Assembly: GCA_024681775.1 (NCBI GenBank)
Contig: JAILAF010000129.1
Span: forward strand, 1-46,635
DNA length: 46,635 nucleotides
Direction: 5' to 3'
Source of the DNA: Lachnospiraceae bacterium
GTDB taxonomy: Bacteria; Bacillota; Clostridia; Lachnospirales; Lachnospiraceae
The notes beneath the pieces were generated by a model, which worked only from the letters and a program-made list of their open reading frames with translations, had not been told where the DNA came from and did no database searches. A program made the translations under genes and the position numbers. Positions 17,358 to 25,869 of this stretch are shown in pieces (position 1 is the stretch's first letter; every line of letters starts with the position of its first letter).

Positions 17358-17904
17358 GGGCCGTAGTTCCTTTCTCGTAGACTTGATAATAGTCGGGACA
17401 GTGAATACTGACAGGTGCGTCAGCTCCCTTTTCCCTGTACGCGGACAGGGACGCGGGTACGTCGATGACCCGCTGGTTTTTGCTGCCCTTCCAGCATAAG
17501 AGGTTGTCCTTCATTTTCTCCAGGAAGGGGCCGTCCACGCAGACATCGATGTAGTCCATATGGGGCAGATCCCGGATCTCTTCCCAGAGGTAACCGGTGT
17601 AGAGCCAGACCGTCTTGCCGGGGATGCGGGTCCGGACCTCCTGAAGAAGCTGCAGCAATTCCTGCCGGTTTCCGTGATACAGGGGATCGCCGCCGCTTAA
17701 GGTAAGCCCCGAAATGTAATCCCGGGAAAGAAGGAAAAAGAGCTCCTCTCTTGCTGCCGCATCAAAGGGCAATCCTCCCGCAGGGTCCCAGGTGATGGGA
17801 TTCTGGCAGCCGGGGCAGGCATGATCGCAGCCAGACAGCCACAGGACGACCCGGAGTCCGTCTCCGTTTTTCATGTCATCCTTCGTAATATCGTGATATC
17901 TCAT
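17335..17904 (-). CDS. nrdG: Anaerobic ribonucleotide reductase activating enzyme NrdG
   Basis: A 189-residue radical-SAM activase. The CxxxCxxC cluster motif is in LWLSGCDHACPGCQNP (about 23-38), followed by LTLSGGDPLYHGNRQEL. It generates the glycyl radical on NrdD under anaerobic conditions. The gene starts 5 bases after the nrdD stop and its 3' end overlaps dut. Its C-terminus is somewhat longer than that of the E. coli protein. No strong ribosome binding site is seen, which suggests translation coupled to nrdD. Confidence 0.95.
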   Translation of the reverse strand: MRYHDITKDDMKNGDGLRVVLWLSGCDHACPGCQNPITWDPAGGLPFDAAAREELFFLLSRDYISGLTLSGGDPLYHGNRQELLQLLQEVRTRIPGKTVWLYTGYLWEEIRDLPHMDYIDVCVDGPFLEKMKDNLLCWKGSKNQRVIDVPASLSAYREKGADAPVSIHCPDYYQVYEKGTTAHATSCTF

Positions 17905-17909
17905 TCTTT

Positions 17910-20063
17910 TTACATGGACCGCCTTTCGGCGATCTCAGCCATTTTTGCTTCGTTTAATCTGGTGTCTCCGTGGACTCTGGAATAGGACAGGTAGCCGTTC
18001 ATCCGGTCGATCTTGGTGAGATTCCTACTGCCGCAGACGGGACATACGTCCATAAACAGCTCTTCGTGACCGCAATCGTCACAGTAGGAAAGGCTTAAGT
18101 TCACGCCCTCGTAGAATCCCATCTTCATGGCTCTGCGGATCAGGGTGGTGATGGCTTCCAGATTATAGTCGATGGGATATTTTACGTACTGGATCTTGCC
18201 GCCGTTGAAATAATCCCAGAAACGTTTTTCCAGATCCTGTTTCTCGATGGGGGTGATGTCCTCCGCCACATGGCAGTGGAAGGAATTGGATACATATTCC
18301 CGGTCGGAAACACCCTCGATGATGCCGTATTTGTTTCGGAACTGCTTTACCTGCAGACCGCAGAGATTCTCGGCGGGCGTTCCGTAGATGGCATAGAGTC
18401 TGCCGTCCTCCTCCTTAAACTGCGCCACCTTCTCGTTGATGTGCTTCATGACCTCCAGAGCAAACGCTCCGTCCTCCACCAGGCTCTTGCCGTTGTAGAG
18501 CTCCTGCAGCTCGTTTAAGGCGGTGATGCCGAACGAGGCGGTAGCCGCATTCAAGAGGGGCTTGATCTTTTCATGGAGCTCCAGGTGTCCGCCCAGGAAG
18601 CCGCCCTGACAGTAGGCCAGGGGATTGGTGGACGCCTTCATCTCTCCCAGGTAGGCATAGGTCCGCAGATGGAGCTTCCGGATCATTTCCAGGTAATAGT
18701 CCAGAACCTCGTAGAAGTCCACATTTTCCTTTCTGCTTCTTGCCAGGATCATGGGCAGATGCAGGGAAACAACCCCGATGTTAAAGCGCCCGATAAAGAC
18801 AGGCTTGTCATTTTCATCCGCAGGATGCATTCCGCCTTTTTCATACCAGGGAGAAAGAAAGGCTCTGCAGCCCATGGGAGAAATGATGCGACCGTACTTT
18901 TTATACATTTCCGGAACATACCCCTCTCCCGTCAGGGACAGGTAATCGGGATACATGGACTTGGAGGAGCATTCCACGGAAGCTTTGAACACATCTTCCA
19001 GCTCGCCTCCGGGACCGTGAAGCGCTTCGTCGTAGAGGAATACGATCTTGGGGAAGAGCACGGGTTTTTTGTGTCCCTTTTTGCCCTGTCCCTTTTTCCG
19101 GACCTCCAGAAGAGCCAGCGTGGCCATTTTTGCGAAAAATCCGGTGCCGGTTCCTGCGGTCACGGTAATGAAGGGGTAGTCACCGCGGCTGGATGCGACG
19201 GTGTTGAACTTGTATTCCCAGCCCTGGAAGCCCTGCTCGAACTCCCGCTTTACATCTTCCAAAGCGGTCTTTTTGGCCAGTTCTTCCTCCACCCCCAGGG
19301 AGCGGTATTTTTCCAGTGCTTTATTGTAGGATTTTTCCGCGTAGGGCTCCAGGATCAGCTCCACGCTGGGCACCGTAAAGCCGCCGTATTGCTGCCCGGC
19401 TGCGGACAGAATGATGTCTCCCATGACATCAAAGGCCACATCCAGACTCTTGGGCTCGTTGTACCAGACATTGCCCATCTCAAAGCCACCCCGGAGCACT
19501 TCCTCGATGTTGAAGAGACAACAGTTCATGGTATCCCGTCTGGAGGACATGTCATGAACGTAGATGTATCCGTCTCTGCAGGCCTGGATCTCTTCGGTGG
19601 TCATGAAGAATTTCTGGTACAGGGACTTGTTCAGCTGATTAAAGATGAGGCTCCGCTTGGTGGAGACCAGTGCGGAATCGGTGTTGGAATTTTCCTTGTC
19701 ACCGATGTACATGATGGACTGACTCTTTTTGTAGACGTCATCCAGCATCCGTACGAAATCCTGCTTGTAATTTCGGTAGTCCCGGTAGCTCTTTGCCACG
19801 ATGGGCTTGACCTGATCCAGAACGCTCTCCACGATGTTGTGCATCTCGGAGATGGGAATCTCGTTCTGCCCGAGGGAGTCCACTTTTTCCACCACAAGGC
19901 GGCAGATGGTTTCGTTCTCCTCTTCCGTAAATTCCGTCAATGCACGGTAAGCGCTCTTGCCGACAGCGTCGATGACCTTGTGTACCACAAAGGCCTCTTT
20001 GGATCCGTCCTTCTTGATGACATAAGTGCTCAATCTGGGCTGATAGAGTTCGTCGTAATTCAT
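17910..20063 (-). CDS. nrdD: Anaerobic ribonucleoside-triphosphate reductase NrdD
   Basis: A 717-residue class III ribonucleotide reductase making dNTPs without oxygen. An ATP-cone regulatory domain is at the N-terminus (about 10-100), then the 10-stranded barrel. The C-terminus has the zinc site CDDCGH...CPVCGS and the radical glycine in RMNGYLSYSR, about G690. It is the only RNR in the window, consistent with an anaerobe. Its ATG overlaps the stop of the WYL regulator gene by 4 bases, so expression is coupled to that regulator. Confidence 0.97.
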   Translation of the reverse strand: MNYDELYQPRLSTYVIKKDGSKEAFVVHKVIDAVGKSAYRALTEFTEEENETICRLVVEKVDSLGQNEIPISEMHNIVESVLDQVKPIVAKSYRDYRNYKQDFVRMLDDVYKKSQSIMYIGDKENSNTDSALVSTKRSLIFNQLNKSLYQKFFMTTEEIQACRDGYIYVHDMSSRRDTMNCCLFNIEEVLRGGFEMGNVWYNEPKSLDVAFDVMGDIILSAAGQQYGGFTVPSVELILEPYAEKSYNKALEKYRSLGVEEELAKKTALEDVKREFEQGFQGWEYKFNTVASSRGDYPFITVTAGTGTGFFAKMATLALLEVRKKGQGKKGHKKPVLFPKIVFLYDEALHGPGGELEDVFKASVECSSKSMYPDYLSLTGEGYVPEMYKKYGRIISPMGCRAFLSPWYEKGGMHPADENDKPVFIGRFNIGVVSLHLPMILARSRKENVDFYEVLDYYLEMIRKLHLRTYAYLGEMKASTNPLAYCQGGFLGGHLELHEKIKPLLNAATASFGITALNELQELYNGKSLVEDGAFALEVMKHINEKVAQFKEEDGRLYAIYGTPAENLCGLQVKQFRNKYGIIEGVSDREYVSNSFHCHVAEDITPIEKQDLEKRFWDYFNGGKIQYVKYPIDYNLEAITTLIRRAMKMGFYEGVNLSLSYCDDCGHEELFMDVCPVCGSRNLTKIDRMNGYLSYSRVHGDTRLNEAKMAEIAERRSM

Positions 20064-21073
20064 TGCTGATCTCCTTCCCCGTTTGACTGACCTTTCAGAT
20101 GCTTTAAACGCTCTTCCAAAAATGACAGATAGCCCTGCGCCGCCTTCTCGGGCTGCAGGATCCGGACCTGGCTGCTCAGGCCCGCCAGATATCCGTAAAA
20201 CAGGTCGTTTACGATGACCTTACACCGGGCCGTGAAAAAGCCTTCCGGGCCGGGATGGATGGGAACATCTCTGCCGAATCTGTCGATGACCACACCCAGA
20301 AGGCTGTCGGGGAACTCGATGCTCAGCACATCCTCTTCTCCGTGGTACATACCGAAGGACTCGTTCACATAGCGCTCCAGGTCCAGATGTCCCATCAAGG
20401 CACCGCCCAGGCGCTTTTCCTCCGTCTCCCGCACCTGTTTCATCTTGTCCACGCGGAAATGCTTGATCTTATCCGCTTCCTCGTCGTAGGCAAGCAGATA
20501 GTAGTTTTCATCCTGCCATGCCAGGTACCAGGGACTTAAATGTCTCTTTTCGGATCCTTTTACCACCAGCTCCTTCTTCAGGTTCCAGGCGTAGTAGGTA
20601 AAGGTGATCTGCCGGTTCTCCCGGATGGCTCTGTGGATGGTGTCGATGTTGTAGAGGATCTCCTCGTTCTCACTTTTGACGCGGCTCCCCACAAAAACGC
20701 TGCGGTTCAGGCTCTTGGCCTGTTCCCTGCTGGTGAGGTTTCCCAGCTTCGTCGCCAGCTCTGCGGATTTCGTGGCGGAGATAAAACGGGAGGACTGCAC
20801 CGCATCCACCAGAAGCTTCAGTTCGGGAAGCTCAAAGTCTCTGGAGAGGAGCTTCCAGCCGCCGCCGTTTCTGGTGGGCTCTCTGTCGATGTCATAGCCC
20901 AGGTCTGTGAGGCAGGCCATATCGGAATAGAGGGTCTTCCTGTCACAGACGATCCCCTCTTCCGCAAGGCGCTTCAAGAGCTCGGCCGTGGTGAGGCTGT
21001 TGTTCTCGTCACTGTCCTTTTGCAGGTATTGCAGGAGCAGGACCAGCTTTGCTTTCTTGTTAAATTCCGGCAT
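20060..21073 (-). CDS. WYL-domain transcriptional regulator
   Basis: A 337-residue regulator of the YafY/DeoR-like WYL type: an N-terminal winged HTH (about 5-65, KLVLLLQYLQKDSDENNSL and TAELLKRLAEEGIVCDRKT), a WYL ligand-binding domain (about 140-225, with SPWYLAWQDENYYLLAYD) and a C-terminal WCX-like extension. WYL domains bind nucleic acids or nucleotide-like ligands in the members studied. AGGA lies 6 bases before the ATG. The 4-base overlap with nrdD makes control of the nrdDG-dut genes an obvious hypothesis; the ligand and operator are unknown. Confidence 0.9.
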   Translation of the reverse strand: MPEFNKKAKLVLLLQYLQKDSDENNSLTTAELLKRLAEEGIVCDRKTLYSDMACLTDLGYDIDREPTRNGGGWKLLSRDFELPELKLLVDAVQSSRFISATKSAELATKLGNLTSREQAKSLNRSVFVGSRVKSENEEILYNIDTIHRAIRENRQITFTYYAWNLKKELVVKGSEKRHLSPWYLAWQDENYYLLAYDEEADKIKHFRVDKMKQVRETEEKRLGGALMGHLDLERYVNESFGMYHGEEDVLSIEFPDSLLGVVIDRFGRDVPIHPGPEGFFTARCKVIVNDLFYGYLAGLSSQVRILQPEKAAQGYLSFLEERLKHLKGQSNGEGDQQ

Positions 21074-21110
21074 GATTCATCCTACCTTTACCGTTTCTTC
21101 TATCCCCGCA

Positions 21111-21142
21111 AAACAAAAGACAGCCGAAGGAAGGGGCTGTCT
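21111..21142 (-). terminator. Intrinsic terminator after the 56-residue membrane protein gene
   Basis: On the minus strand an 8-bp stem, AGACAGCC with GGCTGTCT (21142-21135 and 21125-21118), encloses a 9-base loop and is followed by TTTGTTT. It lies 15 bases after the small gene and 38 bases before the WYL regulator start. Partial read-through could supply the downstream operon, for which I see no separate good promoter. Confidence 0.75.
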
Positions 21143-21156
21143 CTTGCAATTGACCT

Positions 21157-21327
21157 TTATTGAGATACTTTCTCATCTGCCGAGGATGCGATCTGAGCGC
21201 CTTTCCCGGCTTTCTTTTTTGCCGTAAACCGCCCTAAAGCAAATCCGGCTGCACCGACGAGAACCAGGATCACCATCAGAACAATATAGCTGAGGAACGA
21301 ATTAAAGAACAATGCAAAATTAATCAT
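21157..21327 (-). CDS. Small single-span membrane protein, 56 residues
   Basis: The product has 56 residues. One hydrophobic helix spans about residues 10-33 (SFLSYIVLMVILVLVGAAGF), followed by a basic stretch (RFTAKKKAGKGAQ) that should stay in the cytoplasm, and a short polar tail. The ATG at 21327 has GGAGG 12 bases upstream, a rather long spacing. It has its own strong promoter (21413-21441), a leader hairpin and an intrinsic terminator, so it forms a complete monocistronic unit, which argues that it is a real gene. I do not recognise a function. From memory, similar short proteins occur in Lachnospiraceae, sometimes under misleading names. Confidence 0.72.
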   Translation of the reverse strand: MINFALFFNSFLSYIVLMVILVLVGAAGFALGRFTAKKKAGKGAQIASSADEKVSQ

Positions 21328-21345
21328 GTAATGTAAATTCCTCCG

Positions 21346-21375
21346 TGATAAATCCGCAGGCAGGCGTTTTTATCA
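21346..21375 (-). other. Leader hairpin next to the ribosome binding site of the small membrane protein
   Basis: In the transcript TGATAAA (21375-21369) pairs with TTTATCA (21352-21346), with an inner CGC/GCG pair around a short loop. The structure ends one base before GGAGG (21344-21340). It could influence translation initiation; this is inference from the sequence. Confidence 0.5.
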
Positions 21376-21412
21376 AAATCCTTCGTGATGATACGTCCGA
21401 AACTACTCTGTC

Positions 21413-21441
21413 AGTATAGCAAAAAAATCAGCTTTCTTCAA
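21413..21441 (-). promoter_or_regulatory. Strong promoter of the 56-residue membrane protein gene
   Basis: TTGAAG (21441-21436), an exact 17-base spacer and TATACT (21418-21413) on the minus strand form a good vegetative sigma-factor promoter. It overlaps the last codons and stop of the upstream MutS-family gene. The predicted leader is about 80 bases. Confidence 0.72.
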
Positions 21442-23107
21442 GGGATTGGGAGAGTTTTTCGGCTCGCAAAACAAGGCCTTCCGGGAAGCCGCACTGCCTA
21501 AGGAGCAGGATGGCGTTCTTCGTCGTGGCAGGCCCGGGAAGCAGCTCATAGGAGAAGGAAATGTCGCTTCCTTCCAGCTTCTCCTCGAAATGGTAGTTCT
21601 CCATGGTATCTTTCAGGTATTCCGTCAGCTCCCGGTCATGGGTCGCGGCAAATACCAGGATGCGCCTCTCGGCCATCTCCCGCAGGATCTCGGTGGAGGC
21701 AGCGATACGCTCCGCCGTATTGGTACCCCGCAGCACTTCATCCACAAAGCAAAGGACGGGACGACCTGCGCTTTCAGAGGCGTCCAGGATCCTTTTGATG
21801 GCCTTGATCTCCACCATAAAGTAACTGTCTCCTCCCGCCAGATCGTCCGTCAGGGCGATGGAGGAAAAGATCCTGAAATAGGGAGCTTCATAGCGGGTGG
21901 CCAGGGCTGTGTGAATGGTCTGCGCCAGCACGGCGTTTAAGGCCACCATCCGGAGAAAAGTGGACTTGCCGCTGGCATTGGATCCGGTGATGAGGATTCC
22001 TTTTCCGGTCGTGATACTCCCTCTGACCGGATGCTTTAAGAGGTAATGATACCCGCCCTCCAGACGGATCTGCGCTTCGGAGGATTCCTCCAGGACAGGC
22101 TCGCACCAGCCGTTCCGCAAGGAGGCCCGGAAAGCTGCAACGGCGATCCCCGCATCCAGCCTGCCCACGGTGTGGAGGAGGGTCAGGAGCAGCTCCTTTT
22201 TCCCGGAAAAGGTCAGGCTTACCTTGCGATAAGCGATGAGATCCAGGTGAAAGAGCAGGTTCAGGTACGAGATCAGCACTTCCACAGGCCCCGAACCGGA
22301 TCCCAGCATCTGGCCGCCTTCGGAGCTCTTCAGCACAAAAGAGCCGGCACTGTCAGCGGCTTTCAGAGATTCATACCCCTGCTGTAAGATCTCCTGTTCC
22401 GGATGAATCTGCGGAAAATTAAGGGCGGCGATCTCCTTACAACTGCGGATGAGCCTTACCAGATAGGAAAGCCCCGTCAGATACGCAAGGACTCCTGCCT
22501 TTCTGGAAAAATAGGTGAAAACCTGGTAAGCGATGAGAACCAGCATCAGTCCTACGCCTGCGGGTGGCATCCAGAAGCAGATCCCCAGAAAGACGGGATA
22601 CAGCGCTAGTGGTATGATCTCTTTTGCGGCGGAGGTCTTCTCTCCTCTTGTGATGAACTCCAGATAGTCGCCGAGAGAATACTCCCCCGGGAATCCCAGA
22701 CCTTTAAGCAGCAGCATCAGTTCTGTCCGCTCCGTAGGGTTCTCCGCAAAAGCGGTTGTGAGAAATTCGCTCTCTTCCAGCTCTTCTGTGTTAAAGCCCG
22801 TCTCATGAAGCGCGTAATAGAGGTACTCTTCTCCCGCAGCGCAGCAGCAGGTATTGATCCGTTCATAGACCTCTTCCATGCCCAGATCCTTCCAGGTGAT
22901 CTCATCCAGGGGCTGCTTTAAGGTGTTCCTTCCCAGCGCGTCTTCCAGGGATTTTTTTCTCTTCGCGGAAAAGACCTCCGGGCTTCCTTCTTCGCCGAAG
23001 GATGCCAGGAGGCTCTGCCGCAGCTTTTCTCTTTTGGCCCGCTGGGCCCCCCGAAACCTTACGGTCAGGAGCCCCAGCAGGATCACTATACATAAAACAG
23101 TTTTCAT
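21428..23107 (-). CDS. Membrane-anchored MutS-family ATPase
   Basis: A 559-residue protein. Its C-terminal half is a MutS-type ABC ATPase: Walker A GSNASGKST (375-383), a DDLAGGDSYFMVEIKAI segment, Walker B PVLCFVDEVLRGTNTAER (about 448) and an AATHDRELTEYL loop. The N-terminal half has no mismatch-binding domain. Instead it has a signal-anchor-like span (about 3-18) and a hydrophobic pair (about 165-205, PLALYPVFLGICFWMPPAGVGLMLVLIAYQVF). This resembles the poorly studied membrane MutS-like subfamilies in Bacillota, of unknown function. It starts 3 bases after the NCS2 permease gene, with no clear ribosome binding site, so translation is probably coupled to the permease. It is unlikely to do canonical mismatch repair. 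Confidence 0.85.
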   Translation of the reverse strand: MKTVLCIVILLGLLTVRFRGAQRAKREKLRQSLLASFGEEGSPEVFSAKRKKSLEDALGRNTLKQPLDEITWKDLGMEEVYERINTCCCAAGEEYLYYALHETGFNTEELEESEFLTTAFAENPTERTELMLLLKGLGFPGEYSLGDYLEFITRGEKTSAAKEIIPLALYPVFLGICFWMPPAGVGLMLVLIAYQVFTYFSRKAGVLAYLTGLSYLVRLIRSCKEIAALNFPQIHPEQEILQQGYESLKAADSAGSFVLKSSEGGQMLGSGSGPVEVLISYLNLLFHLDLIAYRKVSLTFSGKKELLLTLLHTVGRLDAGIAVAAFRASLRNGWCEPVLEESSEAQIRLEGGYHYLLKHPVRGSITTGKGILITGSNASGKSTFLRMVALNAVLAQTIHTALATRYEAPYFRIFSSIALTDDLAGGDSYFMVEIKAIKRILDASESAGRPVLCFVDEVLRGTNTAERIAASTEILREMAERRILVFAATHDRELTEYLKDTMENYHFEEKLEGSDISFSYELLPGPATTKNAILLLRQCGFPEGLVLRAEKLSQSLEES

Positions 23108-23110
23108 GAA

Positions 23111-24454
23111 TTAAAGGAAAATGTACTTCAATACGAAAAGCACTGCCAGAATGTACATCAAAGGAGCAACCTTCTTGCCCTTGCCTGCGCAGAGGTTCAG
23201 GATCACGTAAGAGATAACGCCTACAGCGATGCCGTCGGAAATGCTGTACAGGATGGGCATGGTCAGCATTGCCAGGAATGCGGGGATCGCTTCGCAACCG
23301 TCCTCAAAGTTGATGTCCTTCACTGCGGTAACCATCAGGAAGCCCACGAAGATCAGAGCGGGTGCGGTTGCGAAGGAAGGAATGGCAATGAAGAGAGGAG
23401 CCAGCACGATGGAGACCAGGAACAGAAGTCCGGTGACCACGGATGCCAGACCGGTGCGTCCGCCTTCGGAAACGCCGGAGGAGCTCTCTACGAAAGTGGT
23501 GGTGGTAGAGGTACCGAGGATAGCGCCTGCGCTGGTAGCGACGGCGTCAGCCAGCAGTGCCTGCTTGATGCGGGGAAGCTTGCCTTCGCTGTCAAGCATC
23601 TTTGCCTTGTCGGCACATCCGATGAGGGTGCCCAGGGTATCAAAGACGTCAACGAACAGGAAGGAAAGCATGATCACGATGAAGTCCAGAACCTTTATAT
23701 TTGCAAAAGCATCTGCGCTGAAGCATGCACCGAAGGTCTCTCCGATGGCACCGATCTGGATGCCGCTCCAGGAAGGAAGCACGCTGGGGCCGGTGTAGAG
23801 GCCGGTGAGCTGAGCGATGATGCCCAGAAGCCAGGTAGCAACGATGCCGATGAGGATGGCACCCTTCACTCTCTTGGTGTAAAGAACAGCGATGATCATC
23901 ACGCCGATGAGTGCAAGGAGTGCAGCGATGCCGGTGTTTGCCATATCGGACTTGAAGCTGATCAGGGTCACCAGGGTAGCGTCGGAATTCACAACGATGC
24001 CGCCGTTCTGCAGACCGATGAAGGCCACGAACAGACCGATACCTACGGAAACGCCCTTCTTCAGCTGAAGAGGGATGGCATTGAAGATGGCCTCTCTGAT
24101 GTTGGTCACGGACAGAACGATGAAGACCAGACCTTCAACAAAAACGGCAAACAGAGCGAACTGCCAGGTGTAGCCCATGCCCAGGACAACGGTGTAAGCG
24201 AAGTACGCATTCAGGCCCAGTCCGGGAGCAAGTGCAAAGGGATAATTTGCCAGGAAGGCCATCAGGAAGGTTCCGATAAAGGAAGCCAAAGCGGTGGCGA
24301 TCAGCACGGCGTTGGGATTCATTCCGGAAGCGGAAAGAATCGAGGGGTTGACGGCAAGAATGTAAGCCATCGCCATAAAGGTGGTTACCCCGGCAATGAC
24401 CTCGGTCTTGACATCAGTTTTGTTTTCCTTCAAATGGAAAAACTGTTCTAACAT
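23111..24454 (-). CDS. NCS2-family purine permease (guanine/hypoxanthine or adenine type)
   Basis: A 447-residue transporter of the AzgA/PbuG-like branch with about 12-14 membrane spans. Family signatures include EVIAGVTTFMAMAYILAVNPSIL (18-40), NAYFAYTVVLGMGYTW (about 80), SFLFVDVFDTLGTLIG (about 262) and a TTTTFVESSSGVSEGGRTG segment (about 316). It imports purine bases by proton symport. AGGAGG is 9 bases before the ATG. It lies downstream of a phosphorylase and deaminases for nucleosides, fitting a purine salvage operon. Exact base specificity cannot be read from sequence. Confidence 0.93.
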   Translation of the reverse strand: MLEQFFHLKENKTDVKTEVIAGVTTFMAMAYILAVNPSILSASGMNPNAVLIATALASFIGTFLMAFLANYPFALAPGLGLNAYFAYTVVLGMGYTWQFALFAVFVEGLVFIVLSVTNIREAIFNAIPLQLKKGVSVGIGLFVAFIGLQNGGIVVNSDATLVTLISFKSDMANTGIAALLALIGVMIIAVLYTKRVKGAILIGIVATWLLGIIAQLTGLYTGPSVLPSWSGIQIGAIGETFGACFSADAFANIKVLDFIVIMLSFLFVDVFDTLGTLIGCADKAKMLDSEGKLPRIKQALLADAVATSAGAILGTSTTTTFVESSSGVSEGGRTGLASVVTGLLFLVSIVLAPLFIAIPSFATAPALIFVGFLMVTAVKDINFEDGCEAIPAFLAMLTMPILYSISDGIAVGVISYVILNLCAGKGKKVAPLMYILAVLFVLKYIFL

Positions 24455-24508
24455 CTTTTAACTCCTCCTTGCGGAAATTATTCGCCCGTTAGCCCGGCGT
24501 CGGCTATT

Positions 24509-25816
24509 TCAAAGCGAAGCAAAGATACGCTTTGCTCTGATTTCACATTTTTGCAGGATGGAATCTGCGGACTCTCCGATGAAAAATTCCCCATCCTTGT
24601 AAAGGATCCGGCCGCCGATCATGGTGAGCCGTACATTCTCCCTGCTTCCGGCGTATACCAGATTCTTGGGAATATGATGCTCGGGAACCATATTGGGCGC
24701 CTTCAGATCCACCAGGATCAGATCCGCCAGTTTGCCCTGGCTCAGGCAGTCTGCAGACTCCAGACCCATAGCCTTTGCGTTGCCCGAAACGGCCATGGAC
24801 AGCACTCTGTCCGCGCCGATGCAGGCCGCATCCTCTTCCCGCAGCTTTGCGAGTACCGCAGTCAGGTAAATCTCACGCCACATATCCAGACAGTTGTTGC
24901 TGGCTGCGCCGTCGGTACCGATGCCCACATTCACTCCCGCATCCAGAAAGGCTTTGATGGGGGCGATGCCGCTGGCAAGCTTGCAGTTGGAAGCGGGATT
25001 GGTAATGACGGATACCTTTCTGTCCTTCAGGATCCGGATATCCTCTTCGTCCACGTGCACACAGTGAAAACCGCCGCCGCCGTAGTCAAACATGCCGATG
25101 CTGTTTAAGTATGCGACGGGGGACATGCCGTAACGCTCCCGGCATTCCTCCACCTCTTTTTTCGTCTCCGCCAGATGGGTGTAGACGGGTGCCTTCATGG
25201 ATCCGGCAGCATCCGCCAGAGCCTTCAGACGGTCGGGGGAGGTGGTGTACTCCGCATGGAATCCCAGGCGGTAACTGATGAGGGGATTGATATGATTCAA
25301 GGTCTCAAACTCCCGCAGGGTCTGATCCACGGAAGAGGTGAAGTCGTTGAGCCCGCTGGTCAACACACAGCGGAATCCGGAATCCATGCAGGCCTGCGCC
25401 ACCACGGGCGGATTGATGTACATATCGAAGATGGAAGTGGTACCGCCGGAGAGATACTCCAGGATCGCCAGTCTGGCGAAATCATAAATATCATCCGGGG
25501 TCAGCTTCTCTTCATTCGGGAATACGTCGGTATGCAGCCAGTCCTGCAGCGGTTTATCGTCAGCAAGCGAACGCAGGAAGGTCATGGGGGAATGGGTATG
25601 TCCGTTTTTGAGGCCCGGCATCAGCAGATCGTCTTTGCAGTCGATCTCCAGGTCCCAATGCAGATTGGGCAGGAAATGCTCAGCATAGAGCTTTTGCAAA
25701 AGGGCATCCTCCGCTACCTGGGCGATCCGGTCGTCCTTGATCCAGACTTCTCCATGGAAGATCTCTCTCCCGGGCTCCATGGTATAAATGCGAGCATTGT
25801 AAAAACGGATATTCAT
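24509..25816 (-). CDS. Amidohydrolase, adenosine-type (MTA/SAH) deaminase family
   Basis: A 435-residue metal-dependent TIM-barrel hydrolase of the ATZ/TRZ/MtaD group. Metal ligands are H73 and H75 in NGHTHSPM, H in HLAETKKEVEE (about 218), H in GGFHCVHVDEED and D in GIGTDGAASNN (about 300). Related enzymes deaminate S-adenosylhomocysteine, 5'-methylthioadenosine or adenosine; some act on guanine. Location in a purine salvage run supports a purine substrate. GGAGG lies 7 bases before the ATG. The last codons form a 7-bp hairpin (AGCAAAG/CTTTGCT) with no T-run. Confidence 0.85.
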   Translation of the reverse strand: MNIRFYNARIYTMEPGREIFHGEVWIKDDRIAQVAEDALLQKLYAEHFLPNLHWDLEIDCKDDLLMPGLKNGHTHSPMTFLRSLADDKPLQDWLHTDVFPNEEKLTPDDIYDFARLAILEYLSGGTTSIFDMYINPPVVAQACMDSGFRCVLTSGLNDFTSSVDQTLREFETLNHINPLISYRLGFHAEYTTSPDRLKALADAAGSMKAPVYTHLAETKKEVEECRERYGMSPVAYLNSIGMFDYGGGGFHCVHVDEEDIRILKDRKVSVITNPASNCKLASGIAPIKAFLDAGVNVGIGTDGAASNNCLDMWREIYLTAVLAKLREEDAACIGADRVLSMAVSGNAKAMGLESADCLSQGKLADLILVDLKAPNMVPEHHIPKNLVYAGSRENVRLTMIGGRILYKDGEFFIGESADSILQKCEIRAKRIFASL

Positions 25817-25869
25817 GTATTTTCCTCCCTGCCTTTGTTAAGAGTTATCGCGAAGCGAATCCTCAACAC

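Noticed and set aside
18573..20069. A 498-codon open frame opposite nrdD
   Set aside because: A shadow of nrdD without any domain or suitable promoter and ribosome binding site.
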